Assembly (NCBI RefSeq): GCF_040954645.1
Contig: NC_092806.1
Location: 148,456,429-148,520,428, forward strand
Origin: Diabrotica undecimpunctata
Lineage: Eukaryota > Arthropoda > Insecta > Coleoptera > Chrysomelidae
Reading direction: 5' to 3'
DNA length: 64,000 bases
Positions 1-11,813 of the stretch are shown here, in pieces. Position 1 is the first letter of the stretch, and each line of letters begins with the position of its first letter. The position numbers and the translations under genes are program-made. Below the pieces are notes generated by a model. That model saw nothing but the letters and a program-made list of their open reading frames with translations, was not told where the DNA came from and ran no database searches.

Positions 1-2149
1 AAAGTAAGAACTCATCAAAATAATGTACCAAAGTGATAAAGGGGGTATGTCAAGAGGTAGACAACCATAGACAAAGACACGAATCAAAAGATCTATTCAT
101 AAAAATCAACAACATTGCCCGAGACTTCAACGCATGGATACTTGAGATTGAAGATAAACAAAAGCAAACTAAGGTAAAAGATCCTCAACAGATGCAAAAA
201 TAGAGTCTCTTTTCAGCGATCAGCCAGAATATCAATCGCTGATATTTACAGCAGCGCATAATCAAGAACCCTAAGTCTTACTTGGAAAACTAAAGCCTAA
301 AAATATGCAGAAATAGATAAAATAGCAGCTAAAATGATACTAGCCGACACACACATGGCAAACCTTTCCTACATCTTTGGTAATAAGGTTTAGAAATCAG
401 AAGGTTGAACAACCGGTTGGGTTACATCCATCTTGTAGCATGCTAAATTTCTCTATTACAGTCGTGTATTTTCAATAGTATGTCTTGGTATTAGTAATTT
501 TTATCTCTTCGAATGCATATAAGTGTTTAAAATACCCTTAAACTTGAAAGACCCTTTTAGTAATAAATTATTTTTGGGGCTATGGTATTCCAAAAACGAA
601 TAGGTTTTCTTTTAAATCACTTCATTTAAGTATTAGTAACGCATAATCCTTCCCAAAATTATATTAGTTTTGGGCTCCTAATTTCTTTAAAATGTAATTA
701 TTGTCTCATGTGAACAAATATTTTGAACCAAACTATACATCCCCTATCCAAAAACTAATTAGCTTAGGTCTAATTTATAAAAAGCCATGATCCGACTTTA
801 CTTCTCAGTATTCTATCTCAGATTCAGACGTGCGTATTTGTAGTTTAGTTATGATTAAGAAACTCACAATTTTGTGAGTCCGACTGGTACCGCTAATATT
901 CACAGGATCGTTGTCTGAGTCGTTGTGATATGGATCCTGGGCACCATCGCTCATATTGTCATCGCATTAACTCTGCAATCTCCGTTGATATTTCTCGTAA
1001 GACTTTATGGACAACAATTAATTTATTAAAGCACTTTGCGAATGTTATTTTTTTACAACTGACGTTCTCGTGTTCTCAGTTACTGGTCATCAACGTTTTC
1101 GTCAAGATTAGACGTGGTAACCCCCTCTTAAATGGGTATATAAAATTAAACACGTGGCGCACAGAGACATTTTCCATTCTTTGCACCGCTTGTATACTTT
1201 GGGCACACACATCAAACACACATGCGCACTAATATTTTTTGTCAAAAATGTTGTTTACTATTTTAATTAAGTAATTTAGAGATAGTTTAAAGAAAAAAAA
1301 AAAGTCCTGCCCCAACAGAACTCGGCACTGATTTGAAGTGGCGACCAAAGTGTTAAGATGGTTTCTGGGAGAAAAATTATATTACGATGCTACAAAACCT
1401 CAAAACCGGCCAAATACTATAAGTATAAATATATTTCTATTTCAAAAACCGCTATTTTTCACTTCTAGATTAGGATATCTGAAAAACCAGAGACAGAGAT
1501 GATTTTTCTGACCCCTTCAATTTCAAATTAAATATTCCCCTCTGTAGGCACTTAAACTTCAAACTGCAGTGATAAGAATGATCCTTGCCAGCGTGTTTCA
1601 CAAAAAAATATCACTGCATAGCTGCAGGAACATCCGCCACTGGAATTTATCGAGGAAGATTCGTGACTCTTCATCTAGCTGGAAATCAATTTTTATATAG
1701 TCAGCACTTTCCGCTGACGTTAAACAAAATATATGACTACGATGGCGATGTACTTGTGTACAAAGTAGCGTGATAAAATATATCTATCCTACATTGTATA
1801 CATATATTCAACGTACACATACTTCTGATTTATTCAAAAATTTTCTCCAAGTCAGTAATGGGTATAAACTCACGAAGCCAGGTTAATTAATAGTATTTTG
1901 GTAGCCGTAATGAGATTCACTCCGGAAGTTAATGGAATCCTTTTTGGCGCATACTCGTTTTAATTGGAATTTTTAGATTAATGTAACAGTTTGATGAAAG
2001 AGCTTCTAAACAGGATTTTGTTTATCTAATGCCAAAATGTAAAGTGATAAATATTGTATTCAAAGTGTTTTTGAATATTCAGGCACTTCAGTTTTATACA
2101 TTCACATCTTTTCTTTTATTGGAATAAGTTTAATTTTAGTTTTTCAAAT
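1..2149. other. No recognisable gene
   Basis: AT-rich sequence with scattered stops in all frames. The longest open stretch (930-1232, about 100 codons) shows no motif I recognise and has no codon structure that sets it apart from its surroundings. No TIR, TSD or RT motif was seen. It may be old, diverged repeat DNA. Confidence 0.6.
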
Positions 2150-2785
2150 TTGTAATTTATTCGTAAAATAGTTTCGAAACACAATTCAGATTTCTGCCTT
2201 AATCTGAACCTTCTAGAAATTGCAAGGCAAAGCAGACGTTGATAAAGATGTTAATAGAGACATATGGAATCTAAAATTTGCATTCCACGACATGTCTCCT
2301 CAACTAAGCAGAAATCATTAGCGAATTGGTTTCTTGTACTCATACAGAGTAGATCCGAATAAAATGAAAAAGACAGTCAAGATTTGATTTCACGTATAAA
2401 GCGTCTATGTATCTGTTTATACGTATTTCTGCTTAGTTGAGGAGACATGTCGTGGAATGCAAATTTTAGATTCCCCATGTCTCTATTAACATCTTTATCA
2501 ACGTCTGCTTTGCCTTGCAATTTTTAGAAGGCTCAGATTAAGGCAGAAATCTGAATTGTGTTTCGAAACTATTTTACGGATTTATTATTAGATGTCGCTA
2601 TTGCGTCCGTTTCGAAGCCATTTTAGTGTTGCTTCTTAAAGATAGCAAAGATTTATTTTTCACGTTGAGAACGCCTATGAAAAATCTGTTCTGCTGAGCC
2701 TTATTAAGGCGAAATACATATAAACAGATACATAGACGCTTTGTACCTGAAATCAAATCTTGACTGTCTTTTCCATTTCATTTCA
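2150..2785. repeat. Two interleaved long inverted repeats (A B A' B')
   Basis: Arm A, about 2150-2315, is repeated as its reverse complement at about 2425-2592 (shared stretches include CGACATGTCTCC and GTTTCGAAAC). Arm B, about 2350-2427, is repeated inverted at about 2711-2785 (shared core GACAGTCAAGATTTGATTTC). The order along the strand is A, B, A', B', so the two hairpins cannot both form as simple nested stems. The arms match closely, with small indels. No protein is encoded. It resembles a foldback or MITE-type element, or an inverted duplication that was later rearranged. Confidence 0.8.
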
Positions 2786-2804
2786 ACGTAATATTTATTA
2801 TTAA

Positions 2805-4504
2805 AAATCATCCATTTAAGAATTTTCAGAAAAATGGAAGAAGACATCACTCAAACACAATTTGGATTTAGGAATGCCATGGGTACACGAGAGGCATTAT
2901 TTGGATTTAACGTCCTCATGCAAAGATGTATGGATGTAAACCAACCACTCTATGTTTGTTTTATTGATTACAATAAGGCGTTCGATAAGGTCCGACACAA
3001 CCGTCTTATACAGTTACTTAAAGTTAAACACATTGACAAAAAAGACTTAAGAATAATAACTCATCTCTACTTTAACCAAACACCAAAAGTCAGAGTAGGC
3101 AAAGAACTTTTGGAGGAAGTAGAGATAAAAAGAGGCGTAAGGCAAGGTTGCATACTCTCCCCCTCATTGTTTAATCCATATTCGGAAGAAATAATTAAAA
3201 AATCACTCGAAAATGTAACAATTGAAATAAAAGTCAACGGCAGACACATCAACAATATCAGATATGCCGATGATACTATACTAATTGCAGAGAATATACA
3301 ATTTTTATATTTTAACTTTTAGATAATGTAGTAAATGCTAGTGAGGAAAGCGGACTAATGCTTAATGCTAATAAAACAAAATTTATGACAATTTCCAAAA
3401 CACAACAAGACATTTTAAACATAAGAGGGGTTCCGATAGAAAAAGTAAAAAAATGCAGATATCTTGGTACAATTATTAATGAAAATAACGAGTATACAAA
3501 ACAAATAAAAATGAGAATTGGACAAGCTAGAGCAACATTTAATAAGATGAGAAGATGAGAAAAGTATTATGCAGTAGAGATCTTAGTTTGCAACTCAAAA
3601 TAAGAATATTACGTTCATATGTGTTTTCGGTGCTGTTGTATGGGATGGAGGCCTGGACCTTAAAGAAAGAGGTGAGCGATCGACTTGAAGCATTCGAGAT
3701 GTGGACCTACCGAAAAATATTAAAAATAAGTTGGGTAGATTGAATTTATTTCCAAGAGTCAAACCGTGGTACTCTTCTTATATAAAATTGGCTGCTTGTT
3801 CTTCTCTTTTGCTCAGAATTTTTCTACATCTGAAAAATAAAACTGAAAATATTTTAACTCAATTTTTCCATTTTTTTGCCAAACTGTCGGTAGGGGTGAA
3901 AACAAAAACACTTGTTTGGAATAAACTGAACCAAGTGCATGTATAAAAGTAAAAAAAAAACTTTTCTTAGACTTTGAATTTGCCCAAAAATGTTCGAAAG
4001 AGTACCCTTGGATGTTTTTCAAAATTCAATAATCGGGTAGATTGTCGTCAATTTCGGTCCGAGAGTCAAACCGTCGCACTTTTCTTACATAAAATTAGCC
4101 GCTCGTTTTTCTCCCATGCTCAGAATTTTCCTACATCTAATGGTTCGTGAGAAAAAGTTCCAGTTGGATGTGCACATGTCTTGAAAATTTCGTAAAAATA
4201 ATAACTTTATATTTCGTTCCAAATTTAATTTATTTCAATTGAGGCTGACGAGACTGTGCTACGAAGAATGGGGAAAGAAAGAGAAGTGATGTATACGATT
4301 AAAAGGAGAAAGTTAGATTATCTCGGACACATAATGAGAAACGGCACTAAATACAGATTACTGAAAATAATCTTTCAAGGCAAATTATTCGGAAAGCTAA
4401 TAATTGGGAGAAGAAAAATATCATGGTTAAAAAACCTGAGGAAATGGTCGGTAATATTGGAAATGAATGTTATATTAAGAAGTACATTTAAATTACATCA
4501 ATAA
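2805..4504 (+). pseudogene. LINE family A reverse transcriptase, broken
   Basis: Remnant of a non-LTR retrotransposon ORF2, starting inside the RT finger/palm region; the endonuclease is missing. Segment 2810-3322 carries TQFGFRNAMGTREAL, then DYNKAFDKV (RT motif with the first catalytic Asp), GVRQGCILSPSLFN and the active-site box RYADDTIL. A frameshift follows near 3322; 3358-3558 and 3555-3743 carry the thumb and post-RT region (RYLGTIINE, LLYGMEAWT). After SWVD at 3743 about 500 bp of unrelated DNA intervenes, and the C-terminus resumes at about 4240-4504 (YLGHIMRN, GRRKISWLKNLRKW). The C-terminal signature matches the copies at 11041, 36587 and 62990. RTE-like is my best clade guess. Confidence 0.8.
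3733..4140. repeat. Diverged direct repeat, about 305 bp period
   Basis: The stretch from GGGTAGATTG at 3733 through about 3835 recurs from GGGTAGATTG at 4035 through about 4138. Shared words include AGAGTCAAACCGT (3755 and 4062) and GCTCAGAATTTT. The repeat lies in the DNA that interrupts the LINE coding region between SWVD (3743) and the resumption near 4240. The first GGGTAGATTG overlaps LINE codons, so the inserted DNA may have entered through, or duplicated, that short word. Confidence 0.65.
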
Positions 4505-4586
4505 ACATTTTAAATTTTATGGGCTAAATTTATGAGTTTTATGGGCAAAAATTAAATATTTTGAACTTAACCCTTTCGAGACTCCA

Positions 4587-4602
4587 GGTACATATGTGTA
4601 CC
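4587..4602. repeat. Subterminal palindrome of piggyBac copy 1, left end
   Basis: GGTACATATGTGTACC lies 5 bp inside the left TIR. The same 16-mer recurs at the right end, once in each orientation. piggyBac elements often carry internal repeats near the ends that bind transposase; that role here is inference. Confidence 0.75.
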
Positions 4603-4998
4603 ACCATGTTTGCATACAAGCCTAAAGTGATATTTTGCCGTTAAATATTATTTAAAAATGTACCACTCAGTTCTCCATTGCATCGTTTGAGTCACGTTCA
4701 CGTGTAGCCGCGTAAAATATTTTAGTTAACCTAGAATTTGCGAGTTTTAGATGTGTTGGTTGCTACAGTCAGCATAAATACATTGTTTTTTGATACAAAT
4801 TATAGTTAAATTGTATTATATCATTTTACAGACTGTTTGTTTTTGTGTCTTTTTATAGTAAGTATATTTAGATTGTTATTTATTTATAGTAAAATAAACA
4901 TTTGACTGTTTTTAAAATCTATGGTAGTAATAAGTACCAATAGTCTTATAGTACGGTATGTAAGTGTACCATTAGTCTTATTCATGTCATTTTTAGAT

Positions 4999-6687
4999 AT
5001 GGATAAGAAAAGGCCACTTACACAGAAAGAACTTCAATATTATGCAGAATTATCATTTTCCGAGTCTGGAAGTAGTGATGACATGTATAAGCCTTCTGAT
5101 GATGAATCGGAATCAGACGAGGACTGCAAAGATAATTTTCACGAAACTTCTGATGAAGAATCAGAATCAGAGTTAGAAGTTCGTGATACACAGGAAACTT
5201 TACAAGAAACTGCCACACCTAGTAGTTCTTTTGTATTGTGGTCAACACTAAATGAAGGTTTTGCTCCGAAAAAACAAATTTCAAGTCAACGTAGTTGTAC
5301 ATTGGATGCTGGCATACAATCTAACTTGACGCCATACCAATATTTCAAAAAGTTGTTTCCACGTTCTTTGTATATGTATATTGCTCAATGCACTAATGAA
5401 AGGATTGAAATATGTAAGCAGTCAAGAAGAAACGCTCGTCTGAAAGAAACTGACTTAGGAGAAATTCAAATAGTTCTTGGTTGTATGCTAGTTATGTGCT
5501 ACAACCGTGTACCAGAAATCAGTAATTATTGGTCAACTCATCCTTCACTGGGAAACGTTTCAATTTAAAATGCAATATCCCGTGACAGATTCAAAGTTAT
5601 ATCGTCAAAAATGTATTTTGCATCACCAAAGAAACCAACAGAAGCCTCAAAAACGTATTACATTGATGACTTTGTACAATGCTTGAAAGGTACCTTTCAA
5701 AAATATCGACAAGACAGCAGTTTTCAAAGTATCGACGAGTCCATGACGAAATGCAAAGGTCGATCGTCACTCAAACAGTATATGCCGCTAAAACCAGTAA
5801 AAAGGGGAATCAAAATGTAGCTTAGGTCAGACTCGTTTACTGGATATACCTACGACTTCAACATCTACACAGGTTGCGAAACTGAATATGTAGAAGGAAC
5901 TCTTGGGGAACGTGTAGAGAACAAACTTGTTTCCACAGCAAAAGAAAGAGATATAACCTTTTGCTTTGATCGTTTTTTTACTTCGGTTTGTCTGTTGGAA
6001 AATATAGAGTACGCAGCAATAGGGACCTGTAACCAAAATAGGAAAAACTTGCCAAAAATAAAAGATAAATTGCAAAGAGGTGAATGCGTATTTCAGTGCA
6101 GTGAAAACGGACTAATGTTTGTGAAATGGCAGGACACCAAGGAAGTCTTGATGCTGAGTAATTGCCATAATGACAGTGTTTCATCTATCAATAAAACCAT
6201 GAGAGATGGTTCGAAAGTAAATGTGTCCTGTCCAGAAATGATAGCGTGCTACAGGAAAATTATGGGTGGGGTTGATCTAGCAGACCAAATGGTAGGATTG
6301 TACGATTTAGATCGTAAATTAAACAAATGGTGGAAACAAGTATTCCATCGCTTACTTATGATGTCAGTTGTAAACTCATGGATTATTTATAATGAAAAAA
6401 ATAAGAAAAAAATTCCTCTGATTCAATTTTTGGTACCTCTGGCAGAAGAAATGATAGCTGAAGGACAAAAAATAGCTGCTATACGACGTTTATCTAAGAA
6501 GGGAAGAATATCTATGAAAAGAAAACGTTTCGAGAGTGTATCATTACATCTTCCAATTGAAGGAAGCACAAGAAGACGATGTAAAATGTGCACTGATAAT
6601 AGAATTCAAACACGTACAAAAACCCTTTGCGAAGAGTGTGACATTCTTTTATGTAAAAACTGTTTCGCAGTATATCACCGTAAGTAA
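4999..6687 (+). pseudogene. piggyBac transposase (DDE_Tnp_1_7), two in-frame stops
   Basis: One continuous frame of 563 codons from ATG 4999 to TAA 6687, close to the usual 550-600 residues, interrupted only by TAA at 5566 (codon 190) and TAG at 5818 (codon 274). An in-frame ATG at 4921 exists, but the acidic Ser/Asp/Glu-rich N-terminus typical of the family begins just after 4999. Catalytic triad visible: Asp in SIDESM (about 246), Asp in CFDRFFTS (about 324), Asp in MGGVDLADQM (about 426, with a second Asp at 429). The C-terminus is a Cys-rich zinc-binding tail (CKMC, CEECD, CKNC). The TAG replaces a position where relatives usually have Trp, as a TGG to TAG change would. No frameshift is present, so this copy decayed recently compared with its neighbours. 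Confidence 0.92.
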
Positions 6688-6784
6688 TATTTTGTATTTT
6701 TGAGTAATTGTTTTGTATTTTTGAGTAATAAAGTAATACAAATATATTATGTGGTATATAATAATATTTTTATGTGGGACTGTT

Positions 6785-6832
6785 GGTACACATATGTACC
6801 AATACACAAGACTAATGGTACATATGTGTACC
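6785..6832. repeat. Subterminal palindromes of piggyBac copy 1, right end
   Basis: GGTACACATATGTACC (6785-6800) is the reverse complement of the left-end 16-mer, and GGTACATATGTGTACC (6817-6832) is an exact direct copy of it. The pair is 16 bp apart and about 130 bp from the right TIR. The asymmetric arrangement (one left, two right) suits the unequal ends known for piggyBac elements. Confidence 0.75.
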
Positions 6833-6967
6833 ACTACCCCCACGAACACCCTAACGTTTTCATTAACATTTTTTGTTAAAAAAGGGTATATTTGTGTATA
6901 TAAGAATAAAAAACCACAAACATATGTTTTTAAAACTCGTTATAAAAAACCGTCTCGAAAGGGTTAA

Positions 6968-7877
6968 GTAATAGAATGCTGAAAATTTAACACAATGTAA
7001 ATTTATTTGATTTAGGTGTGCAGATCTAACATAATAATACATTTGTATAAATTTTTTATATAAACTATGTAACATCTGCTTCAATTTTAACACACTATAT
7101 TACAGGTAGTGATACAAAGAAGTAATACAACACATTTACTTTATTGAACTACCTTTCACAGCGACAAATTCATTCGTCTCTGGGTAAACACATTATTCGA
7201 CAATCTCCAAGTTCTTTGGCGAACTAAAAACTTTAACAAACGCGACGACACCGAACCAGAGCCAAGAACCACCTGTTTTTACGATGTCACGAGACATTTG
7301 TCGTCTTTCTATTTTCCTTTTTCTGCTGGCATACGATGAATAAATCAGATTAAAACTTGGAACTAGTCTGCAAACTTTTTATGTTTCAGAATCCGACATA
7401 CATGAATACTCTTTTGAATTAGATTTGTTACTGATGTACACTGTTTGCCGAAGAAACAAATTGGAGATGAGATCGGTTGGTAAGGCGTAATCTTATTGAT
7501 TAAAAGATAAAATTGATTTTTAGTGTTCTTCTTAGCTATTTACTTACTATTACGGATTCGTATATGTTATGGATTAATTATTTATAATAAAACTAAATAT
7601 TTCGCAATATTGGTAAAGCTGCCCCTCCAAATTATACGGGGATAGTGTCATTTTCTCTTCCAAGGAGTTGCTATGCAAAGACAGTTGTGATTTTATTTTT
7701 ATACATGGGCTTCTAATTTTCAGAGGGTAGTTATATTGTTACACGTTGGAGCTCAGCGTTTCTGATGGGTCGTTCGATGGTTACACCTTGTTTAGGATTT
7801 TTATTTATTTTCTCTCTTCAGAGCTTGTGGTTGTTGTGTGGTTACGTACAAAGCCCATTCTAGGATACTGCTAATTG
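6968..7877. other. No recognisable gene
   Basis: AT-rich DNA between the piggyBac and the next LINE. No RT, transposase or RNA motif was seen on either strand. Confidence 0.6.
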
Positions 7878-7888
7878 GCTGAATTCCA

Positions 7889-9160
7889 TCATCATCACGT
7901 AGCGCTACAACCCTGGGTGGGTCATGGCTGACTGTATAACTTTTTTCCAATTTGTTCGGTCTTCCATCAACCTAGAGTCAAATGGAATGTTTATTTTCCG
8001 GAGATCTGCTTGGATGTTATCTCTCCATTGCATTCTGGGACGCCCGAGTGGTCTTTTGCCTGTGAGAATCTCCTCCCATACCAGTTTTACAAGTCTCTCG
8101 TTATGCAGTCTGTGCATGTGGCCTTCCCATCTTTTGCTGTGATTTAATTTCTTGGACAATATCGGCGTCATCGGCGTAGAGTGCTTTTAATTCGATATTG
8201 GTTCTGATCTTATACTGGTTTGTGGTGATGTCATGGTGAGGCCCGAATATTTTTCTAAGTATTTTTCGTTCAAAGCGTCTGAGATTTCTTCGTTTGCTTT
8301 GGTCATGGTCCACGTTTCGCATCCGTATGTTATTACAGGTCTGACAATGGATTTATAGATTTGTATCTTTGAACTTCTTGTTAGATTTTTTGATTTTATG
8401 GGCTTATCCAGTGCGAATAGACAGCGGTTTGCAAATTGGATTCTATCCTTTAGTTCTTCAGTAACATTGTTGTCAGCTGTGATCACGGCCCCTAGATGCT
8501 TAAAACGTTGTACTCTTTCGAAATTGAAGGTGTCGACCGTCACATTTTGTCCTATTCTCTTCGTGTCGTTCTATTTATACACATATATTTCGTCTTTTCT
8601 TCATTAATCTTCAGATCTACTTCACTTGTTGCTCCTTCTACCTTGTTTAAGATATCTTTCGTGGATAGGATGGAGTCTCCTACGAGATCTATGTCATCTG
8701 CATATGCGAGTAATAGCTTGAGACCTTGAACCGATAGTAATTCTGTTTTTATTTCGGCCGACCTCATAGCTTTCTCTAATACAAGGTTAAAAAGTAGTGG
8801 AGATAACGCATCACCCTGTTTGAGTCCACTGTTGATTTCAAAGCTGCCAGACAGTTTATTATTTACACGTACTTTAGATATTCCACCTTCAATACAGACT
8901 TTGGCCATCCGAATGAGTTTCTTTGGTATTGAGAACTCCGCCATGGCATTCCATACTTGGCTTCTTTCTACGCTATCATATGCCTATCGAAAATCTATGA
9001 AAAGATTGTGTATTGGTCTGTTATACTCCTATCCCTTTTCTAGAAGTTGTCTCAGCGTGAATAGTTGATCTATTGTTGATCTGTTTGTCCTAAAACCGGC
9101 TTGATATTCGCCTAGGACATTTTCAGCATAAGGGATTAGTCTACTAAGAATACAGCAGCA
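7889..9160 (-). pseudogene. LINE family C reverse transcriptase, broken
   Basis: Read on the minus strand from about 9150: [13 protein letters not shown] and AYDSVERSQVWNAMAEF (RT), then LKQGDALSPLLFN and the active site LLAYADDIDLVGDS within 8552-8944. After a frameshift, 8187-8543 gives FKHLGAVITADNNVTEE and ITYGCETWTM. 7905-8171 gives the C-terminus KRPLGRPRMQWRDN. At least three frame breaks. The 3' tail reads GTGATGATGATGG on the minus strand, a (GAT)n tail like the copy at 51263-52366. Possible TSD: GCTGAATTCCA (7878-7888) and GCTGAATTACA (9161-9171), one mismatch. 5'-truncated; no endonuclease. Confidence 0.85.
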
Positions 9161-9171
9161 GCTGAATTACA

Positions 9172-9784
9172 GCAGAGATGGAAAGTTGTTTAGATGATTT
9201 TTTCAGTCGTAGGGGAGAAGAGCTGACTAAGAAGACAGTCAATTAACAGTTAAAAATTGACAGAAAAAGAAACTATACTACAACTTTTGTTACTAGTGAT
9301 TTTTTTAGTAGAGATTGCTATGAAATTGGTTGCGACTATTTCCTCGAAGCAATGTACCATTGTGCAATGAGATTGGAAAACCTCAAAAACCAGTCTCTGG
9401 CGATCTGCGTACTCATCCAGAAGTTCACAGATGCAGGATTTTAGTAGAGTTGACGGTGAATGAAGTTTTTTATATTTGAGTTGTGGACTTGATGTTTTAA
9501 GGATATCTTGGGCTCTAAAATGCCCGTTGATGGTATTAATGGCAACATTCCTCTGTCAAGACTTTATTCTCTCGATATTTGTGGAGATATTTCAGATATT
9601 ATGGATTTTGCCGAAAGGAAAGCATTATTCTTTGGAGTACTTACCCTGTGCAAAATATGGCGTTCTGTAATTAGTTTTCTGTAAAATGACTGAATATACC
9701 TTATTTTCAATAGCAGTCATTGCATAATGACTTAAGAAAGCATAAAGAAAGAAATATAATTTTCCTGTCAAAAATATCAAAGAC
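9172..9784. other. No recognisable gene
   Basis: Between two family C LINE pieces. Short open stretches only; no motif recognised. Confidence 0.55.
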
Positions 9785-10165
9785 TTCTTGATATTTTTGA
9801 GAGAAAAAATATTAAAAAGATTTTTGGGGCCGTAAATGAAAATGGACATGGCGTCGAAGATACAACTTTGAACTATATCAGTTATACACCGATCCAGATA
9901 TTGTGAAATTCGTTAAAGTGCAGGGACTTAGATGGGCTGGACATATTGCTAGGATGCCAGATTACGAATACACGAAGAAATTAACATTTTCAAAACCAGA
10001 GGGCACAAGAAGCAGAGGACGACCACGAAGGAGATGGAATAATGATGTGAAAGAAGACCTATAGATTCTAAGGGTCATAAGATGGAGGGAAGTTGCCAGG
10101 AATCGACAGAAGTGACGACTTCTTTGTGAGCAGGCCAAGATCCACAACGGATTTTCGAGCCACTT
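9785..10165 (+). pseudogene. LINE family C, C-terminal fragment
   Basis: Post-RT C-terminal region only. On the plus strand: FERKNIKKIFGAVNENG, a one-base frame slip, then WRRRYNFELYQLY, LRWAGHIARMPD and GRPRRRWNNDVKEDL, with an in-frame stop after KEDL (about 10062) and more of the tail beyond it. The RWAGH and GRPR-x-RW signatures match 15403-15944 and 51263-52366. No RT domain remains. Confidence 0.75.
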
Positions 10166-11040
10166 ATGGTGATCATATATTTTGCTGTTGTTCTTTTTCT
10201 TGAAAACCACAAATTTCCCTAATTCTTAGTTTCAAAGTTGTTGGCAATGAGGTAATTTAAGCCCTTGTAGGCAAATGATATTAAAGTAACGCAAAACCTA
10301 GATCTCGTAAAAATTTTTGTTTTAGGATGGTCTTCTTTTTAAACAATTTGACTGTTGATTCCATCAACATTCAAACAAGCATAAAAAACGACCATTGGCC
10401 AACTTCTTGTAGTTCTTGCGGTGAGGCGCGAGCGGACTGACACTCTGCATCAATGAAAAATTAGGTAGACGTCATCACTTCGAGCCGTGCCTCCGTACTA
10501 TTAATGAATCAATAATCGACTAATGCAGAAAGCTAGAAGGCGTTGCAAGGTGGGAGAAATAAATTAAGGCGAGTTATATACGAAGATACAAAAGTACGTA
10601 CTCAATGTCCGCGCGCGCCCACTGGAGGGTTCAGAGACACGAGGCATGTTCGTTTTATATTCCATAACGGATATAATTTAGTTTTTAGATGAGTAAATAA
10701 AACCTTTTTTTGCCTTTTGACAATCTTCCGCAAGTGGACCTAGGAACCGTGCTCTGTTTCTTACGCAGTTTAAAGTAACCTTTCCAGCTTCTTAGTGGAG
10801 AATTCTAAAAAATAGTACTATTAAATAAGTTGTTGTTATACTGAATAGTCTGGAATAGATATCGGATCTGATCACAATCCTGTAGTAGGAAAATAGAAAA
10901 TTAAGCTTAAGAATATTAGAAGAAAATCCATAAAGAAAATTGATATAAACAGCTTAAAACAACCTAACGTTAAACTAAGTCACAGAAAAATTAAATGAGG
11001 CATAGCGGATATCACCGCAAGATCTAAACAACCGGCCAGT
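10166..11040. other. No recognisable gene
   Basis: About 875 bp without a supported feature. A GC-richer word (GCGCGCGCCC) occurs near 10611 but belongs to no element I can define. Confidence 0.5.
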
Positions 11041-11813
11041 CTTCTTCTTGTTCTTCAAGTGCCCTGTCCGTTGCGAACGTTGGCTATTAACATGGTAATT
11101 CTGATCTTATTTGCGGCGCTTCTGAATAGTTCGACCGATGTGAGCCCGAACCACTTCCTCAGATTTTGGAGCCACGAGTGTCTTCTCCTGCCTGGCCCTC
11201 GCTTACTGTCTATTTTTCCCTGGACAATCAATTGCAGTAGACGGTACTTATCGTGTCTCAATATGTGGCCTAGATATTCAAGCTTTCTTTGTTTAATTGT
11301 ATTCACGATTTCTTTCTCCTTTCCGATTCTTTGGATTACCTCTGTGTTGGTGATATGTTCGGTCCAGGATATACGAAGAATGCTTCTAGTTTTCTCGTGA
11401 GCGTCTCCGTCAGCGTCCAGGCCTCCACACCATACAGTAAGATCGGAAAAATTTAGCATTTAACTAGACGTAGTTTTAGGGGAAGAGACAAATCCCTGCT
11501 TATGAGGAGCTTTTTCATATTGCTAAATGCTGCTCTAGCTCGTTCTATTCTCACCTTAATTTCTGTGGCCTGTTCCCATTTTACATTTACGTTGGTGCCA
11601 AGGTACACATAAGATTCTACATGGTCAATTAGTACGTTACTTATCCGTAACTTTCGAGCAGGCTGTTGCTTCCTGCTTATCAGCATCCACTTTGTCTTCT
11701 TGAAGTTGAGGCTCAGGCCGTATTCCTCACTAACTGAATAAACTCTTTCCATTACCTGCTGTAATTCGTCTATGGTACTGGCAAGGATCACCGTGTCGTC
11801 GGCCAGTACAGAA
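11041..11813 (-). pseudogene. LINE family A, RT palm to 3' end, minus strand
   Basis: Minus-strand reading begins at the RT active site (VLADDTVILAS, about 11810), runs through YVYLGTNVNVKWEQATE (11453 onward), is frame-broken near 11455, and continues as the C-terminus in 11055-11400: SWTEHITNTEV, LEYLGHILRHDKYRLLQL, GPGRRRHSWLQNLRKWFG. The 3' end carries a GAAGAACAAGAAGAAG tail (plus-strand CTTCTTCTTG at 11041). The 5' part is cut off at about 11813, where it abuts an oppositely oriented relative. Confidence 0.85.

Larger units (their letters stand above)
4571..6963 (+). mobile_element. piggyBac-type DNA transposon, copy 1 (ends intact)
   Basis: The element begins CCCTTTCGAGAC (4571-4582) and ends with the exact reverse complement GTCTCGAAAGGG (6952-6963). 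It is flanked on both sides by TTAA (4567-4570 and 6964-6967), the target duplicated by the piggyBac superfamily. Length is 2393 bp. Inside each end lies a 16-bp near-palindrome repeated between ends. It contains one transposase reading frame on the plus strand. The ends look usable but the gene has two stops. Confidence 0.95.

Noticed and set aside
930..1232. 100-codon open frame
   Set aside because: No recognisable domain and no support beyond length; expected by chance in this much sequence.
784..1345. Possible LTR with a primer-binding-like word (GTGGCGACC near 1338)
   Set aside because: No second LTR, no TG...CA ends and no gag or pol sequence nearby.
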